NCBI GenBank assembly: GCA_002726915.1
Contig: PBSY01000086.1
Span: forward strand, 1 to 57,816
Origin: Verrucomicrobiales bacterium
Lineage (GTDB): Bacteria; Verrucomicrobiota; Verrucomicrobiia; Verrucomicrobiales; DEV007
DNA length: 57,816 bases
Direction: 5' to 3'
The notes under the pieces: model-generated
What the model saw: only the letters and a program-made list of their open reading frames with translations
Database searches by the model: none
Told to the model about the DNA's origin: nothing
Shown here: positions 36,542 to 45,118 of the stretch, in pieces
How the letters are laid out: each line of letters starts with the position of its first letter
Position numbering within the stretch: the first letter of the stretch is position 1
Made by a program: the position numbers and the translations under genes

Positions 36542-37909
36542 ATGAGTCGTATTTCCATTGTTGATGTCCTTAAAAGTGATTCTTCCCCTGGCGAAATTCA
36601 GGTCATGGGATGGGTAAGAACCAAGCGGGATTCTAAGGCATTTTCGTTCATCGAGCTCAATGATGGGAGTTGTCTTGCGAACTTTCAGGTCATTGCCGAT
36701 GCCACTCTTCCGGGTTACGGAGAGTTTATCGCCCACCTGACGACAGGAGCTTCGGTGGCCGTGACAGGAAAAGTGGTCGAATCGCGAGGGAAGGGACAAC
36801 GATGGGAGATGCAAGCTTCTTCAGTGGAACTGTTAGGAAAAGCCGACGAAGACTTTCCTCTACAGAAGAAGGGGCACTCAATGGAGTTTCTGCGGTCTAT
36901 TGCTCACCTGCGTCCTCGTTCGAATCTTTTTGGTGCCGTTTTTCGAGTTCGCAGCCGCATGGCTTACTCGATTCACCGATTCTTTCAGGAACGCGGTTTC
37001 GTTTGCGTTCACACTCCAATTATCACCGCATTGGATTGCGAAGGTGCCGGAGAAATGTTCCGTGTCGTTACGATGAATGGAGAAGAGATCAAACTCGGTG
37101 ACGAGGAATTCTTCGGGAAGCCGTCGTATTTAACCGTTAGTGGCCAACTTGAAGGAGAGACTTACGCTTGTGCCCTGTCCGATATTTACACATTTGGTCC
37201 GACCTTTCGTGCTGAGAATTCTCACACTTCGCGGCATGCCTCTGAATTTTGGATGATTGAGCCCGAGATGGCGTTCTGTGATTTGATTGGGGATATGGAT
37301 ATGGCCGAAGCGATGGTGAAATACCTCGTCAAAGATGCCCTTGAAAATTGCGCCGAAGATTTAGAATTTTTCGGTAAGTTTGTTGATAAGGGACTCATCG
37401 AAAGATTGGAGTTTGTCCGGGACCGGCCTTTCGAGCGCGTCAGTTACGCGGAGGCCGTTGAAATTCTAATCGCCAGTCGGGCGAAGTTTGAATTTCCGGT
37501 AGAGTATGGGCACAACCTGCAATCCGAACACGAACGCTTCCTCACCGAGACTCATTTTCAGTGCCCTATAACAGTATATAATTATCCTGCGGATATTAAG
37601 CCGTTCTACATGCGGAAAAATGATGATGGTAAGACGGTAGCTGCCATGGATGTGCTCGTTCCCGGAATCGGCGAAATTGTGGGAGGGAGTCAGCGGGAGG
37701 AGCGCCTTGATATTTTGCGAGAGAATCTGGTTAAGCACGGACTTAGCGAAAAGGAGTACGAGTGGTATGTCGATCTTCGCCGTTTCGGTACGGTGCCGCA
37801 CGCTGGCTTTGGTCTGGGCTTTGAGCGACTACTCATGTTTGTCACCGGAGTGCATAACATTAGGGATGTGATCCCTTTTCCGAGAACACCCGGTTCAGCA
37901 GAATTCTAG
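36542..37909 (+). CDS. asnS: Asparaginyl-tRNA synthetase
   Basis: This 455-residue class IIb synthetase charges tRNA-Asn with asparagine in the cytoplasm. The N-terminal OB-fold anticodon domain (QVMGWVRTKRDSKAFSFIELNDGS) is followed by the catalytic core, with motif 2 in FGPTFRAENSHTSRHASEFWMIEPEMAF and motif 3 in GFGLGFERLLMFVTGVHNIRDVIPFPRTPG. The AsnRS-type FRAENSHTSRHASEF segment separates it from AspRS. Full length. It lies 42 bases after the kinase gene on the same strand, possibly co-transcribed, but the functions are unrelated. A 296-base non-coding gap follows (37910-38205), in which I see nothing. Confidence 0.95.
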   Translation: MSRISIVDVLKSDSSPGEIQVMGWVRTKRDSKAFSFIELNDGSCLANFQVIADATLPGYGEFIAHLTTGASVAVTGKVVESRGKGQRWEMQASSVELLGKADEDFPLQKKGHSMEFLRSIAHLRPRSNLFGAVFRVRSRMAYSIHRFFQERGFVCVHTPIITALDCEGAGEMFRVVTMNGEEIKLGDEEFFGKPSYLTVSGQLEGETYACALSDIYTFGPTFRAENSHTSRHASEFWMIEPEMAFCDLIGDMDMAEAMVKYLVKDALENCAEDLEFFGKFVDKGLIERLEFVRDRPFERVSYAEAVEILIASRAKFEFPVEYGHNLQSEHERFLTETHFQCPITVYNYPADIKPFYMRKNDDGKTVAAMDVLVPGIGEIVGGSQREERLDILRENLVKHGLSEKEYEWYVDLRRFGTVPHAGFGLGFERLLMFVTGVHNIRDVIPFPRTPGSAEF

Positions 37910-38205
37910 CTACTTCCGACCTGAATCTAGAGATTAATCACGCATTCAAGCGGCCTTTTGTGGGGCTTACCGACGGCAGTTTTTCCGTTCTTGATTATTT
38001 TTGAGCTGATGCCGTCTCCACGGATTTTAGCGAGTTATCCTGCGGGAGGTCCGGCTTTGGGCGTTGATCTACTGTCACACCTCATTAGCGAATGGGCCCT
38101 TACAGAAGTCACATTCTCTGCGGTATGCACTTTATTTAAAGGTCAACGAAGCCAAATTCGTAGCTATGCGCTGGCTTGCTCCAGCTGAAAACAGACTGGA
38201 GAGAC

Positions 38206-38688
38206 CTAGAGCTTGAAGCGCCACGGCAGAAGCTGTTCGAGGCTCACGATTTCTCCTGCATATTCTGCGCCTGCTCCCGCATCAATCAGAATGGGGGTAT
38301 CCGACTCGGCGAATTCAGCGATCACTTGTCGGCAAATACCACAGGGTGTTCTTTGTTCGATTGGGGTGCTGTTCTCGGGACCTGTCGTCAAAGCCAGCGC
38401 CGCAATGGAGCGGGCCCCGTCAGCGATTCCCGAAAAAATTGCAGATCTCTCGGCACAGATAGTGGCCCCGTAGCTGGCATTTTCCACGTTGCAACCGCGA
38501 TAAATATTACCGTCCATCAAAACGGCCGACCCGACTAGAAAGTTAGAATAGGGTGCATGAGCATTACGACGGACGTCGCGGGATGCCGAGAGGAGTTCTT
38601 CAAATTGTGATGAGTCTTGGAGGGACGGTGCAAGGCCGCTGACGATATGCCATGTAGACTTTTGGGTTGTGAAGATTGAGGCTGACAT
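38206..38688 (-). CDS. cdd: Cytidine deaminase
   Basis: A 160-residue zinc enzyme that deaminates cytidine and deoxycytidine to uridine forms. The catalytic motifs are present: NVENASYGATICAERSAIF (zinc cysteine and the proton-shuttling glutamate in C-A-E) and TPCGICRQVIAEF (two zinc cysteines). This is the short, tetrameric three-cysteine form. The N-terminal 30 residues extend the usual start slightly. It lies 21 bases downstream of a DUF2017-like gene on the same strand and probably shares its transcript. Confidence 0.93.
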   Translation of the reverse strand: MSASIFTTQKSTWHIVSGLAPSLQDSSQFEELLSASRDVRRNAHAPYSNFLVGSAVLMDGNIYRGCNVENASYGATICAERSAIFSGIADGARSIAALALTTGPENSTPIEQRTPCGICRQVIAEFAESDTPILIDAGAGAEYAGEIVSLEQLLPWRFKL

Positions 38689-38709
38689 TTCGCAGTAATG
38701 AAACGATGA

Positions 38710-39276
38710 TTAACTCATCACGTTGTCGACGAGGATACTCTGAATGACCGAGTATAACTCATATTGGGCGAGTAAGACGAGGCGCTCCTGATCGATACTT
38801 TCGTCGCTTTGAGACTGGGGGAGTTGGCGATCATCTGACTGAGCGAGATCAAACTCCTCGTTCATCATGATTCTTGCTTGGTTTAAGACACTATACCAAG
38901 CTTCCGTGTGATCAAGGGGGACCCGAAGGCGTTTCAGTTGGGATATTGTTTCTTCCGTGTTAGTTGGCTCCGCTTCGGACATTTTTTCGATATCAACGGT
39001 TTCGACCTCGGCGATGTCCTGCACGATTTGGTTGCGAGCGTCATCAAATGAGTCTTTTAAATCGGGTTTAACAAACTCTTCCCAGTCCTCGAGATGTGAC
39101 TGGGTGTCTTCGTTGAGGAGGGTTTCTGGAGAGAAAAGTGAGGGAAAGAGACGTTCGCGGGTAGATGGGGAGAACGATTCACCATCAGAGGCTGCTGGAA
39201 GCTCTGAAACGAGGTGCCATTCGGCCGGTGTCAGAGCGTCAAGCGCCCAGAACTCATCTGTAAGGACAAATCTCAT
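38710..39276 (-). CDS. DUF2017-like protein, unknown function
   Basis: A 188-residue acidic protein. The segment LRVPLDHTEAWYSVLNQARIMMNEEFDL, near residues 117-145, resembles the conserved part of DUF2017 proteins (where it reads like a W-x-x-x-L-N-x-x-R motif). The C-terminus is a hydrophobic helix (LVLLAQYELYSVIQSIL). The resemblance is from memory of the pattern and moderate only. It is upstream of cdd in the same direction, with 21 bases between. Confidence 0.5.
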   Translation of the reverse strand: MRFVLTDEFWALDALTPAEWHLVSELPAASDGESFSPSTRERLFPSLFSPETLLNEDTQSHLEDWEEFVKPDLKDSFDDARNQIVQDIAEVETVDIEKMSEAEPTNTEETISQLKRLRVPLDHTEAWYSVLNQARIMMNEEFDLAQSDDRQLPQSQSDESIDQERLVLLAQYELYSVIQSILVDNVMS

Positions 39277-39622
39277 GCAGGGTGAGGGAGGTTAACGAGA
39301 GGAGAATTCAGTGTCGAGTCATGATGTCTCATGTTCTTCCAGTGGTGAGCCTGAATCAGCTGTTTATGTTCGTTGGAGGTTAATAGATAGTAGTAAGCTA
39401 TCTCGGGGCGACTGCTTCTCAGGTTTGAAAATTAATGCAAATTTACAATTTAAGATTGCGAAATTAGGGAACATGTGACATAGTTTTAAAAATTTAGCAG
39501 CCTAAAGGGTTTATTTGTATAATAATTATGAAAAATCTAATAAAAAGGTTGCGTAAGGCATTCGGAAATGTTAAATTTATTGACGGTTTTCATAAAAACT
39601 AAAATCGCTAGGAAATAAAACC
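39277..39622. other. AT-rich region upstream of the MarR gene
   Basis: 346 bases with a strongly AT-rich second half. TATAAT occurs at 39518-39523 and may be a -10 box, but the -35 is unclear. A 24-codon frame sits at 39528-39602. Nothing else is supported. Confidence 0.4.
39528..39602 (+). CDS. Possible 24-residue cationic peptide or leader upstream of marR
   Basis: ATG 39528 opens a frame of 24 codons that ends 20 bases before the MarR gene. The predicted peptide begins MKNLIKRLRKAFGNV, with six basic residues in its first 17 and amphipathic spacing. No Shine-Dalgarno sequence is visible, and the local AT bias makes short frames with lysine common by chance. It could be a leader peptide, a small secreted peptide or nothing. 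It is worth testing only because it sits directly before a regulator. Confidence 0.25.
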   Translation: MKNLIKRLRKAFGNVKFIDGFHKN

Positions 39623-40093
39623 ATGCAAATATCAGAAAATACCAATACCGGAGTGGAACAAAATTCCGATCAGAACGCCGATCGTTTGGCGGACTTCATC
39701 ATGTTCGCGCAGCGTTCTTTCTTGCTCGACCTTTCCAAAGAGCTAAACGAAGGAAATGTTTCATACGCACAATTTTTTCTTCTGGGATATCTGGCCAACG
39801 AGGACTACCTCACGATGACGGATATCTCTAAAAAGATGGGTCACTCGACTGCCGCCGCCACTGGCCTGGTCGATCGCCTCGAAAAACTGGGTTACGTTCA
39901 GCGCCTTCACGCTGCTGATGATCGCCGCAAGGTCATGGTTCAGATCACCCGCAAAGGTATCGAGATGGTGACCCGCCTCCGCAATTCTATTGCCGAAAGT
40001 ATCACTGAGATCATGGAAGCTCAGGAAAAAGGTGAGGAAGAGGCGATTCAACCAATCTATTCGCATCTGCGAGAGTTTTTGGCTTCTCGGTAA
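39623..40093 (+). CDS. MarR-family transcriptional regulator
   Basis: A 156-residue winged helix-turn-helix regulator that usually represses by binding a palindrome as a dimer and is released by small aromatic ligands or oxidants. The core is visible: AQFFLLGYLANEDYLTMTDISKKMGHSTAAATGLVDRLEKLGYVQR, followed by the wing with the D-D-R-R-K signature (AADDRRKVMVQITRKG). A Shine-Dalgarno-like AGGA lies 9 bases before ATG 39623, which is unusual in this window. There is no obvious target gene next to it. It is convergent with pdxH across a bidirectional hairpin. Confidence 0.9.
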   Translation: MQISENTNTGVEQNSDQNADRLADFIMFAQRSFLLDLSKELNEGNVSYAQFFLLGYLANEDYLTMTDISKKMGHSTAAATGLVDRLEKLGYVQRLHAADDRRKVMVQITRKGIEMVTRLRNSIAESITEIMEAQEKGEEEAIQPIYSHLREFLASR

Positions 40094-40193
40094 GCTCCTT
40101 TGCTGAAATTCTTTAGGGATACCTCAAACAAACGCAACGCAATCATCAAGCGTTCCAAGAAACAAAGGCATTCCCAATTTTAAGCGATTTTAA

Positions 40194-40229
40194 CAGCGCC
40201 CTCGGTTTGTCGCCGAGGGCGTTGTCATT
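40194..40229. terminator. Bidirectional terminator hairpin between marR and pdxH
   Basis: CGCCCTCGG (40197-40205) pairs perfectly with CCGAGGGCG (40213-40221) around a 7-base loop, and CAG/TTG outside extends the stem to 12 pairs with one wobble. The plus strand continues GTCATTT, a poor T-run; the minus strand has TTAAAATCG. Its place between convergent genes fits shared termination. Confidence 0.65.
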
Positions 40230-40244
40230 TACAGATTTCTTGAA

Positions 40245-40910
40245 TTAAGGACTGAGGCGGCGCGCCGACCACTCGCCTTCATTCCGGCGGTATTCGAAAC
40301 GGTCGTGTTTGCGGCCGGGTTGCCCCTGCCAGAACTCGACAAATTCGGGAATCAGAAGGTAGCCACCCCAAAATTCAGGCCTGGGGACGTTCTCCTCAGA
40401 ACCGGAGTCGGGAAACTCAGTTTCAAACTTTTCTACCCTTTCATCGAGCCACCCTCTGTTGGGGATCTCCTCACTCTGTTTTGACGCCCATGCACCAATA
40501 CGTGAGTCGTAAGGGCGAGACAGAAAATAGCGGGTTGATTCTTCGGCTGCCAATCGCTCAACCTTTCCGCGAATCAAGGTCTGCCGTTCGAGGTCTTTCC
40601 AGAAGAACAAAACCGATGCGACAGGGTTGGCCTCCAATTCGCGACCTTTGCGACTCTCGTAGTTGGTGAAGAAGGTGACTCCGTCATCCGTGTAATCTTT
40701 CATAAGGACGGTGCGAGATGTCGGGTAACCGTCGAGTCCGATCGTGCTCAAAGTCATTGCGTTGGGTTCACGAATCTCGGCAGCTAGAGCTTCCTCGAAC
40801 CATTTTTTAAACTGGTTGAGGGGATCAGGGGCGAGATCTTCCCGCCGCAGAGTGTTGACGTGGTAATCCCATCGCAATTCTTCGAGGGAGGGGTTAGCAG
40901 AGTCGCTCAT
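40245..40910 (-). CDS. pdxH: Pyridoxamine/pyridoxine 5'-phosphate oxidase
   Basis: A 221-residue flavin (FMN) enzyme that makes pyridoxal 5'-phosphate from pyridoxine or pyridoxamine 5'-phosphate. The family pattern is clear: EPNAMTLSTIGLDGYPTSRTVLMKDY at the FMN site, FFTNYESRKGRELEANP, and the C-terminal GQPGRKHDRFEYRRNEGEWSARRLSP. ATG 40910 (MSDSANPSLEELRWDY) is chosen. The frame continues to 40985 but that adds residues without homology. It is convergent with marR and divergent from hpt. Normal length. Confidence 0.95.
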   Translation of the reverse strand: MSDSANPSLEELRWDYHVNTLRREDLAPDPLNQFKKWFEEALAAEIREPNAMTLSTIGLDGYPTSRTVLMKDYTDDGVTFFTNYESRKGRELEANPVASVLFFWKDLERQTLIRGKVERLAAEESTRYFLSRPYDSRIGAWASKQSEEIPNRGWLDERVEKFETEFPDSGSEENVPRPEFWGGYLLIPEFVEFWQGQPGRKHDRFEYRRNEGEWSARRLSP

Positions 40911-41052
40911 CGCTTTGGTGATACGAACGAAAACGGAACCATGATGCCCGTGGAGCAACAAGGGCCTCTTAGTAGAGGTGTGCAACCGGTTTCACGAATA
41001 AGGCTGTCTGCTTGTTGAATTTGAGAATTCGGTTGAATCCGACCACCCTTCG

Positions 41053-41625
41053 ATGTCTGCTGAGTCAATGGAATCTGCCTCTTCTTATCAGCATTCCCAT
41101 CTTCAACGGGTTTTGTTTGATGAAGCTTGCATTCGTAAACGAGTCGCCGAAATGGGAGCAAAAATTACAGATGAATACAGCGGTGATAGTCTCACTATTA
41201 TCGCTATTATGCAGGGTGGCGCAGTGTTTATGGCTGACCTAATTCGCGAGATACAACTTCCTCTGCAGTTGGAGTCGATTTCCGTGGCAAGTTACCATGG
41301 AGGGACATCGAGCAGTGGGACGGTGACCTTTTACCAGAGTCGGATGCCCGAGGTCGAGGGGCGGGATATTATGATACTTGATGATATCCTTGATTCCGGA
41401 CGTACGATGTCGGCGGTTAAGCAGAAATTAAAGCAGGAGTGTGCTCCCCGTTCAGTGAAGACAGCAGTTTTGTTGTCCAAAAAAATTGAGCGGACGGTTG
41501 ATGTTGAGGCAGACCACGTCGGTTTCAACGTGGGGGATGAGTTCGTGGTAGGCTATGGGCTCGATTATCGGGGACTCTATCGGAACCTTCCCGTGATTGG
41601 AGTTCTGAAGAACGAATATATTTAA
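41053..41625 (+). CDS. hpt: Hypoxanthine (guanine) phosphoribosyltransferase
   Basis: A 190-residue purine salvage enzyme that joins PRPP to hypoxanthine or guanine. The PRPP-binding loop is DIMILDDILDSGRTMSAV, and the characteristic SYHGGTSSSG and VGFNVGDEFVVGYGLDY segments are present. Full length. No Shine-Dalgarno sequence is visible upstream. It is divergent from pdxH, and precedes a MoaD-like gene by 13 bases, so they may share a transcript. Confidence 0.95.
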   Translation: MSAESMESASSYQHSHLQRVLFDEACIRKRVAEMGAKITDEYSGDSLTIIAIMQGGAVFMADLIREIQLPLQLESISVASYHGGTSSSGTVTFYQSRMPEVEGRDIMILDDILDSGRTMSAVKQKLKQECAPRSVKTAVLLSKKIERTVDVEADHVGFNVGDEFVVGYGLDYRGLYRNLPVIGVLKNEYI

Positions 41626-41638
41626 CGATTAGTATCGA

Positions 41639-41884
41639 ATGGTCCGAGTAATTTTCTTTTCCGTTTTACGCGAACTGACCGGTGTTGAGGAGGCGGAGAT
41701 CTCCATGGTTTGTGGCGAAACCCAAGTGTCCGATATACTCCAGCAGGTCTATCATGACTATCCGCGAATTGAATCGTGGAACACAAAACTTCTCATAGCT
41801 ATTAACGGGGAGTTTGCTGACCGAAGTGACCTCCTTGGAGATGGAGACGAGTTAGCTCTTATGCCACCGGTTCAAGGTGGGTGA
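41639..41884 (+). CDS. moaD: MoaD/ThiS-like sulfur-carrier protein
   Basis: An 81-residue ubiquitin-fold protein that ends in the diagnostic Gly-Gly (MPPVQGG), where MoaD-type proteins carry the sulfur as a thiocarboxylate for molybdopterin synthesis. The segment VRVIFFSVLRELTGVEEAEIS and the final LALMPPVQGG fit MoaD better than ThiS. No moaE or other molybdenum-cofactor gene lies nearby in the window, so a role in another sulfur-transfer path is possible. It follows hpt by 13 bases. Confidence 0.8.
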   Translation: MVRVIFFSVLRELTGVEEAEISMVCGETQVSDILQQVYHDYPRIESWNTKLLIAINGEFADRSDLLGDGDELALMPPVQGG

Positions 41885-41943
41885 AGTCGCTCGAATGTTT
41901 TTGACTTCGAACCAGATTTCATTCATCCAAGACACGCATTGAA

Positions 41944-42885
41944 ATGGCGAAGTGGTTCTACACGGATTCAAGTGCAACTCAGCAGGGGCCCGTAAGTGAA
42001 GAGGGTTTGTTAAGGCTGAATCGTGATCGTGAAATCGTGGCTAGTTCGCTGGTATGGAAAGACGGATTCGATGAGTGGGTGCCGTTCGGCACCGTTGCGG
42101 CTTCGGTCTTCGGTTCGAATGAAGAAGGGGAACCAATTAGGATCGGGGTCTGTGCTTACTCGGGGCAGGTATTTACTGTGGCAGAACTAATCCCTTACGG
42201 TAGTGCGTTGGTTGGGCTGGAATTTAAAGACGAATTCGTCCAGCAGATGATGGAGCAAGGAACCGTAGATATCGAAGATGCGACCGATAACCACTTGTCC
42301 TTTGTTGGATTTTGGTGGAGGACCCTTTCTTCGTCTCTCGATTACCTCGTAAAGATTATCCCTTCATATCTTTTCATGATTCCCTATTATGTTGCTGCTG
42401 CTGCGGTAGGGACTTCGCTGGAATCAGGCGGTATGGATTTAGAGGAATCGATCGGGATGATCATCACTGCGGGAGTCGGAGGTCTTGCGAATCTGGCCTT
42501 CAGTGTCGTTTATGAGACATGGATGGTGGGCAAGTATCAGGCAACTCTGGGCAAAATGATCATTGGAGCAAAAGTGGTTAGCCCCGATGGATCACGAATT
42601 ACCTACAAAAAGGCGTTCCTGCGTTGGCTTGCGAAAAAACCACTCAACAATGGGATTGTCTGGGCACCTTCTTCGATTGGTTTTGCGGTGGTCGTTGCCG
42701 CGGTTGGAGCAGCATCCTCTCAATCTGATGCAGGAGCTATGATGGTCATGTCAGTTTTGGTTGGGATATTCGTTTTTGCGGGACTTCTCGTGCTGTGCTC
42801 TGGCATCTACTGGATGGCGGCTTTTGATGCGCAGAAACGCGCGCTGCATGACCGGGTCGCGGGAACGAGGGTGGTCAAGAAGTGA
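41944..42885 (+). CDS. GYF-domain plus RDD-family membrane protein
   Basis: A 313-residue protein. The N-terminus (AKWFYTDSSATQQGPVSEEGLL...SLVWKDGFDEWVPF) is a GYF_2-type domain that probably binds protein or peptide. The C-terminal half has about five hydrophobic helices and the RDD pattern (FVGFWWRTLSSSLDYLVK, TLGKMIIGAKVVSPDG, RALHDRVAGTRVV). RDD proteins are membrane proteins of mostly unknown role, some linked to stress or ion transport. It is co-directional with a zinc-ribbon membrane gene that starts 10 bases after its stop, so the two form an operon. Confidence 0.8.
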   Translation: MAKWFYTDSSATQQGPVSEEGLLRLNRDREIVASSLVWKDGFDEWVPFGTVAASVFGSNEEGEPIRIGVCAYSGQVFTVAELIPYGSALVGLEFKDEFVQQMMEQGTVDIEDATDNHLSFVGFWWRTLSSSLDYLVKIIPSYLFMIPYYVAAAAVGTSLESGGMDLEESIGMIITAGVGGLANLAFSVVYETWMVGKYQATLGKMIIGAKVVSPDGSRITYKKAFLRWLAKKPLNNGIVWAPSSIGFAVVVAAVGAASSQSDAGAMMVMSVLVGIFVFAGLLVLCSGIYWMAAFDAQKRALHDRVAGTRVVKK

Positions 42886-42895
42886 CGGAGAAACG

Positions 42896-43495
42896 ATGAA
42901 CACTGAAAGTTTGAATGTTGATGTGACCCTGCAGTGCCCAACCTGCCGCGCCAGCCTTAATGTAAATCGCTCGGTTGATCGCGTTGAAGAGGAGTGTCCG
43001 GTTTGTAGCTGTCAAACCAGCATGGTTGTTTTTCCTAGGTTCTTCCAGGAAGAACCGGAGATATCAAAAGATAAGATCGCTTCAGAGAGTGAGGCAATCT
43101 GCTCGTTTTATGGGGAGCTAAAAGCAGAAAAAGTGTGCGACGAATGTGGTTGCCTCATGTCTTTAAGGGCGTCCGTGAATTGGGGTGATCACGATTATTG
43201 TCTTCCCTGCCTTTACCAGCTCAGGGAAGAAAAAAAGAATGCTTCGTTTGTAGCTCAGGCGAAGCTCTACGACAATCTTGCGCTTGCTTTGGTAACCTGG
43301 CTTGCTCCACTCTCATTGTTTACCGCCCCTGTGGCGTTGTTCCTGCTTCTTCGTTATCGCAAAGGAAGTCAGACATTCGTACCGCGGAGCGTTTTCCGCT
43401 GGTGGTTAGCATTACTTCTCTCATCCGCTTGGATTTTACTATGGGGGGCGATCATCATTATTTGGATCTCTCTGATCCTCGATGAGGTTTCATAG
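42896..43495 (+). CDS. Zinc-ribbon membrane protein, unknown function
   Basis: A 199-residue protein from ATG 42896; the longer frame from 42761 lies inside the RDD gene and is not favoured. Two cysteine pairs are visible near the N-terminus (LQCPTCRASLNV and EECPVCSCQTSM), with a second zinc-type group further on (ICSFYGELKAEKVCDECGCLMSL, DHDYCLPCLYQ). Two or three hydrophobic helices follow (ALVTWLAPLSLFTAPVALFLLL, LALLLSSAWILLWGAIIIIWISLIL). It lies directly after the RDD gene, so the pair may work together. No named family is certain. Confidence 0.65.
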   Translation: MNTESLNVDVTLQCPTCRASLNVNRSVDRVEEECPVCSCQTSMVVFPRFFQEEPEISKDKIASESEAICSFYGELKAEKVCDECGCLMSLRASVNWGDHDYCLPCLYQLREEKKNASFVAQAKLYDNLALALVTWLAPLSLFTAPVALFLLLRYRKGSQTFVPRSVFRWWLALLLSSAWILLWGAIIIIWISLILDEVS

Positions 43496-43885
43496 GGGTT
43501 GATACAAGAGAGCCACGGGGTAACCGTGGCGCCTAATCGATGGGTAAATTTGACTCGTTGCTGACAATTGATTTATCAAAGATTATCTCGATGGGGAAGT
43601 GCAGAACACTTCCGGTCTTGATTTTGCCCGAAAGATAGCGGCCCACGGTAATTACTGTTCAGTCTTAGGAGGAGGGCGAAGAGGCTGGGAAATCTAATTT
43701 GCCGCAAGGCGCTTCGTGCCGCTGACCGGCTCGCTTTTTGAAGTTTATTTTCATAAACTCTGAATTCCCGCAATAAAGAAGGTCGCGTGTTCTTGAAAAG
43801 CCAAACCCGTTCGCTATCGTATGGTCCTATTAAGCGTGCTCTCAGAAATGCCTGAACATTTCTGGTATGAGATGTTAACAAGTGT
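43496..43885. other. Intergenic region with two perfect hairpins
   Basis: 390 bases without a supported gene. GCCACGG (43512-43518)/CCGTGGC (43524-43530) and GGAAGTG (43595-43601)/CACTTCC (43607-43613) are perfect 7-bp hairpins with 5-base loops. The first follows the zinc-ribbon gene by 16 bases but has no T-run. The rest is unremarkable. A structured leader for the TPR-like gene is possible. Confidence 0.4.
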
Positions 43886-45109
43886 ATGGCGGAAAAAATG
43901 TTATCCAATCGGCCTGATTACGGCCGGACCTTTCACACGGCCATGTGGTTGGCTGGCTTAATTGCTTCAATTCAACTACTGGCCATTGTCTGGGCAGTTT
44001 TCATTGGGTCGGGCGGCGCGTCTGGCAGCATTACTCGGGTGGGTGGCCCAGATGCGATCGCTGCTAACGGAGCCTCTCCGACCGCGGTTGTCCCGATAGA
44101 AGAGAGACGGATCGGAGCGGTCAAGTTACCACCGATTCCGGCAGAAATCGCCGCAGCGATCGAACAGCAAAAGCTGGAGCCTCAACTTCTAAACTCGCCC
44201 CTCCGAGGCGTTCGCAGGGAACTTCCAGTGAACATGGGAGGTTCAGGACCGATTAACAATGAGGCCGCTTCAAGCTCTGAGAGATTTACACCGAGCCTTT
44301 CAGAGGCTCTAGCTAACGCAAAATACACCGCCGAGCGAATTGAAGACCCGATCTTAGAACGGCTCGTCTCGACTGGAGAAGAATTGCGTGTTGAAGGCAA
44401 TATGGTGGGTGCTATTCAAGCGCTGAGGCGAGCCGAAGAGGCCTTGCCGGATCACCCGAGGGTTCTCGCGGAAATGGCGGCGACGCTGAGTCAAATGAGG
44501 CAGGATCGCAAGGCCGACTTTTATTGGCAAAAGCTAATCGAGATGAGCCCAACTCGGGCAAGAGACTATTCGATCATCGCTCAACAGCAGCTTGCCGGTG
44601 GGTTTTCAGCACCTACTGAGTCCGTTGGACAGATAATGAGTATTGGCGAAATCGAGGTGGACGAATCATCCCCGGTGGCCGAAGGGCAGCGGGTGTCACT
44701 GCGTATTGTGATCGATTCGAAGCCCGAACTCAACCCAGTAGGCGATCAGCTCTCCCTGTTAGTCTATTTTTATGATCGGATCGACGGAGAACGCATTGAT
44801 GCGTCCACTGCGGACACCTCGTATCTCTATCCGACGGAACCTTACGACTGGCAGACTAACGGGCGTGAAGAAATCATCGTCAATTATGATCAACCGGTAT
44901 TTACTGAGCTTCAAAAGCGTGAACAGGGGGAACGTAGGTATTATGGATATGCCATTGAACTTTACTATCGAGATCAGCTTCAGGATAGGGTAACGAGACC
45001 CGAGGATATTTCTCGGGTGACAATTGAGCAAGGCGCAGCAGACTCCGATGTAGCTCCCGAGACCTTTGGCCCGGAGAATTCCCTTTTTCCTGACAAACCA
45101 ATTTTTTAG
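43886..45109 (+). CDS. Membrane-anchored TPR-like protein, probable partner of the downstream pseudokinase
   Basis: A 407-residue protein. One N-terminal transmembrane helix (about residues 19-41, AMWLAGLIASIQLLAIVWAVFIG) is followed by a low-complexity Ala/Gly/Pro-rich stretch. A helical segment follows with TPR-like spacing (LVSTGEELRVEGNMVGAIQALRRAEEALPDHPRVLAEMAATLSQM). The C-terminal domain (from about 250, IGEIEVDESSPVAEGQRVSLRIVIDSK) looks beta-rich. No family is recognised as a whole. The gene ends 9 bases before the pseudokinase gene, so they are almost surely one operon. This arrangement echoes the coiled-coil gene before the active-looking kinase. Confidence 0.65.
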   Translation: MAEKMLSNRPDYGRTFHTAMWLAGLIASIQLLAIVWAVFIGSGGASGSITRVGGPDAIAANGASPTAVVPIEERRIGAVKLPPIPAEIAAAIEQQKLEPQLLNSPLRGVRRELPVNMGGSGPINNEAASSSERFTPSLSEALANAKYTAERIEDPILERLVSTGEELRVEGNMVGAIQALRRAEEALPDHPRVLAEMAATLSQMRQDRKADFYWQKLIEMSPTRARDYSIIAQQQLAGGFSAPTESVGQIMSIGEIEVDESSPVAEGQRVSLRIVIDSKPELNPVGDQLSLLVYFYDRIDGERIDASTADTSYLYPTEPYDWQTNGREEIIVNYDQPVFTELQKREQGERRYYGYAIELYYRDQLQDRVTRPEDISRVTIEQGAADSDVAPETFGPENSLFPDKPIF

Positions 45110-45118
45110 CAACCCTTT

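Noticed and set aside
37958-38188. 76-residue frame between asnS and cdd
   Set aside because: No recognised pattern, no ribosome site, and codon choice unlike its neighbours.
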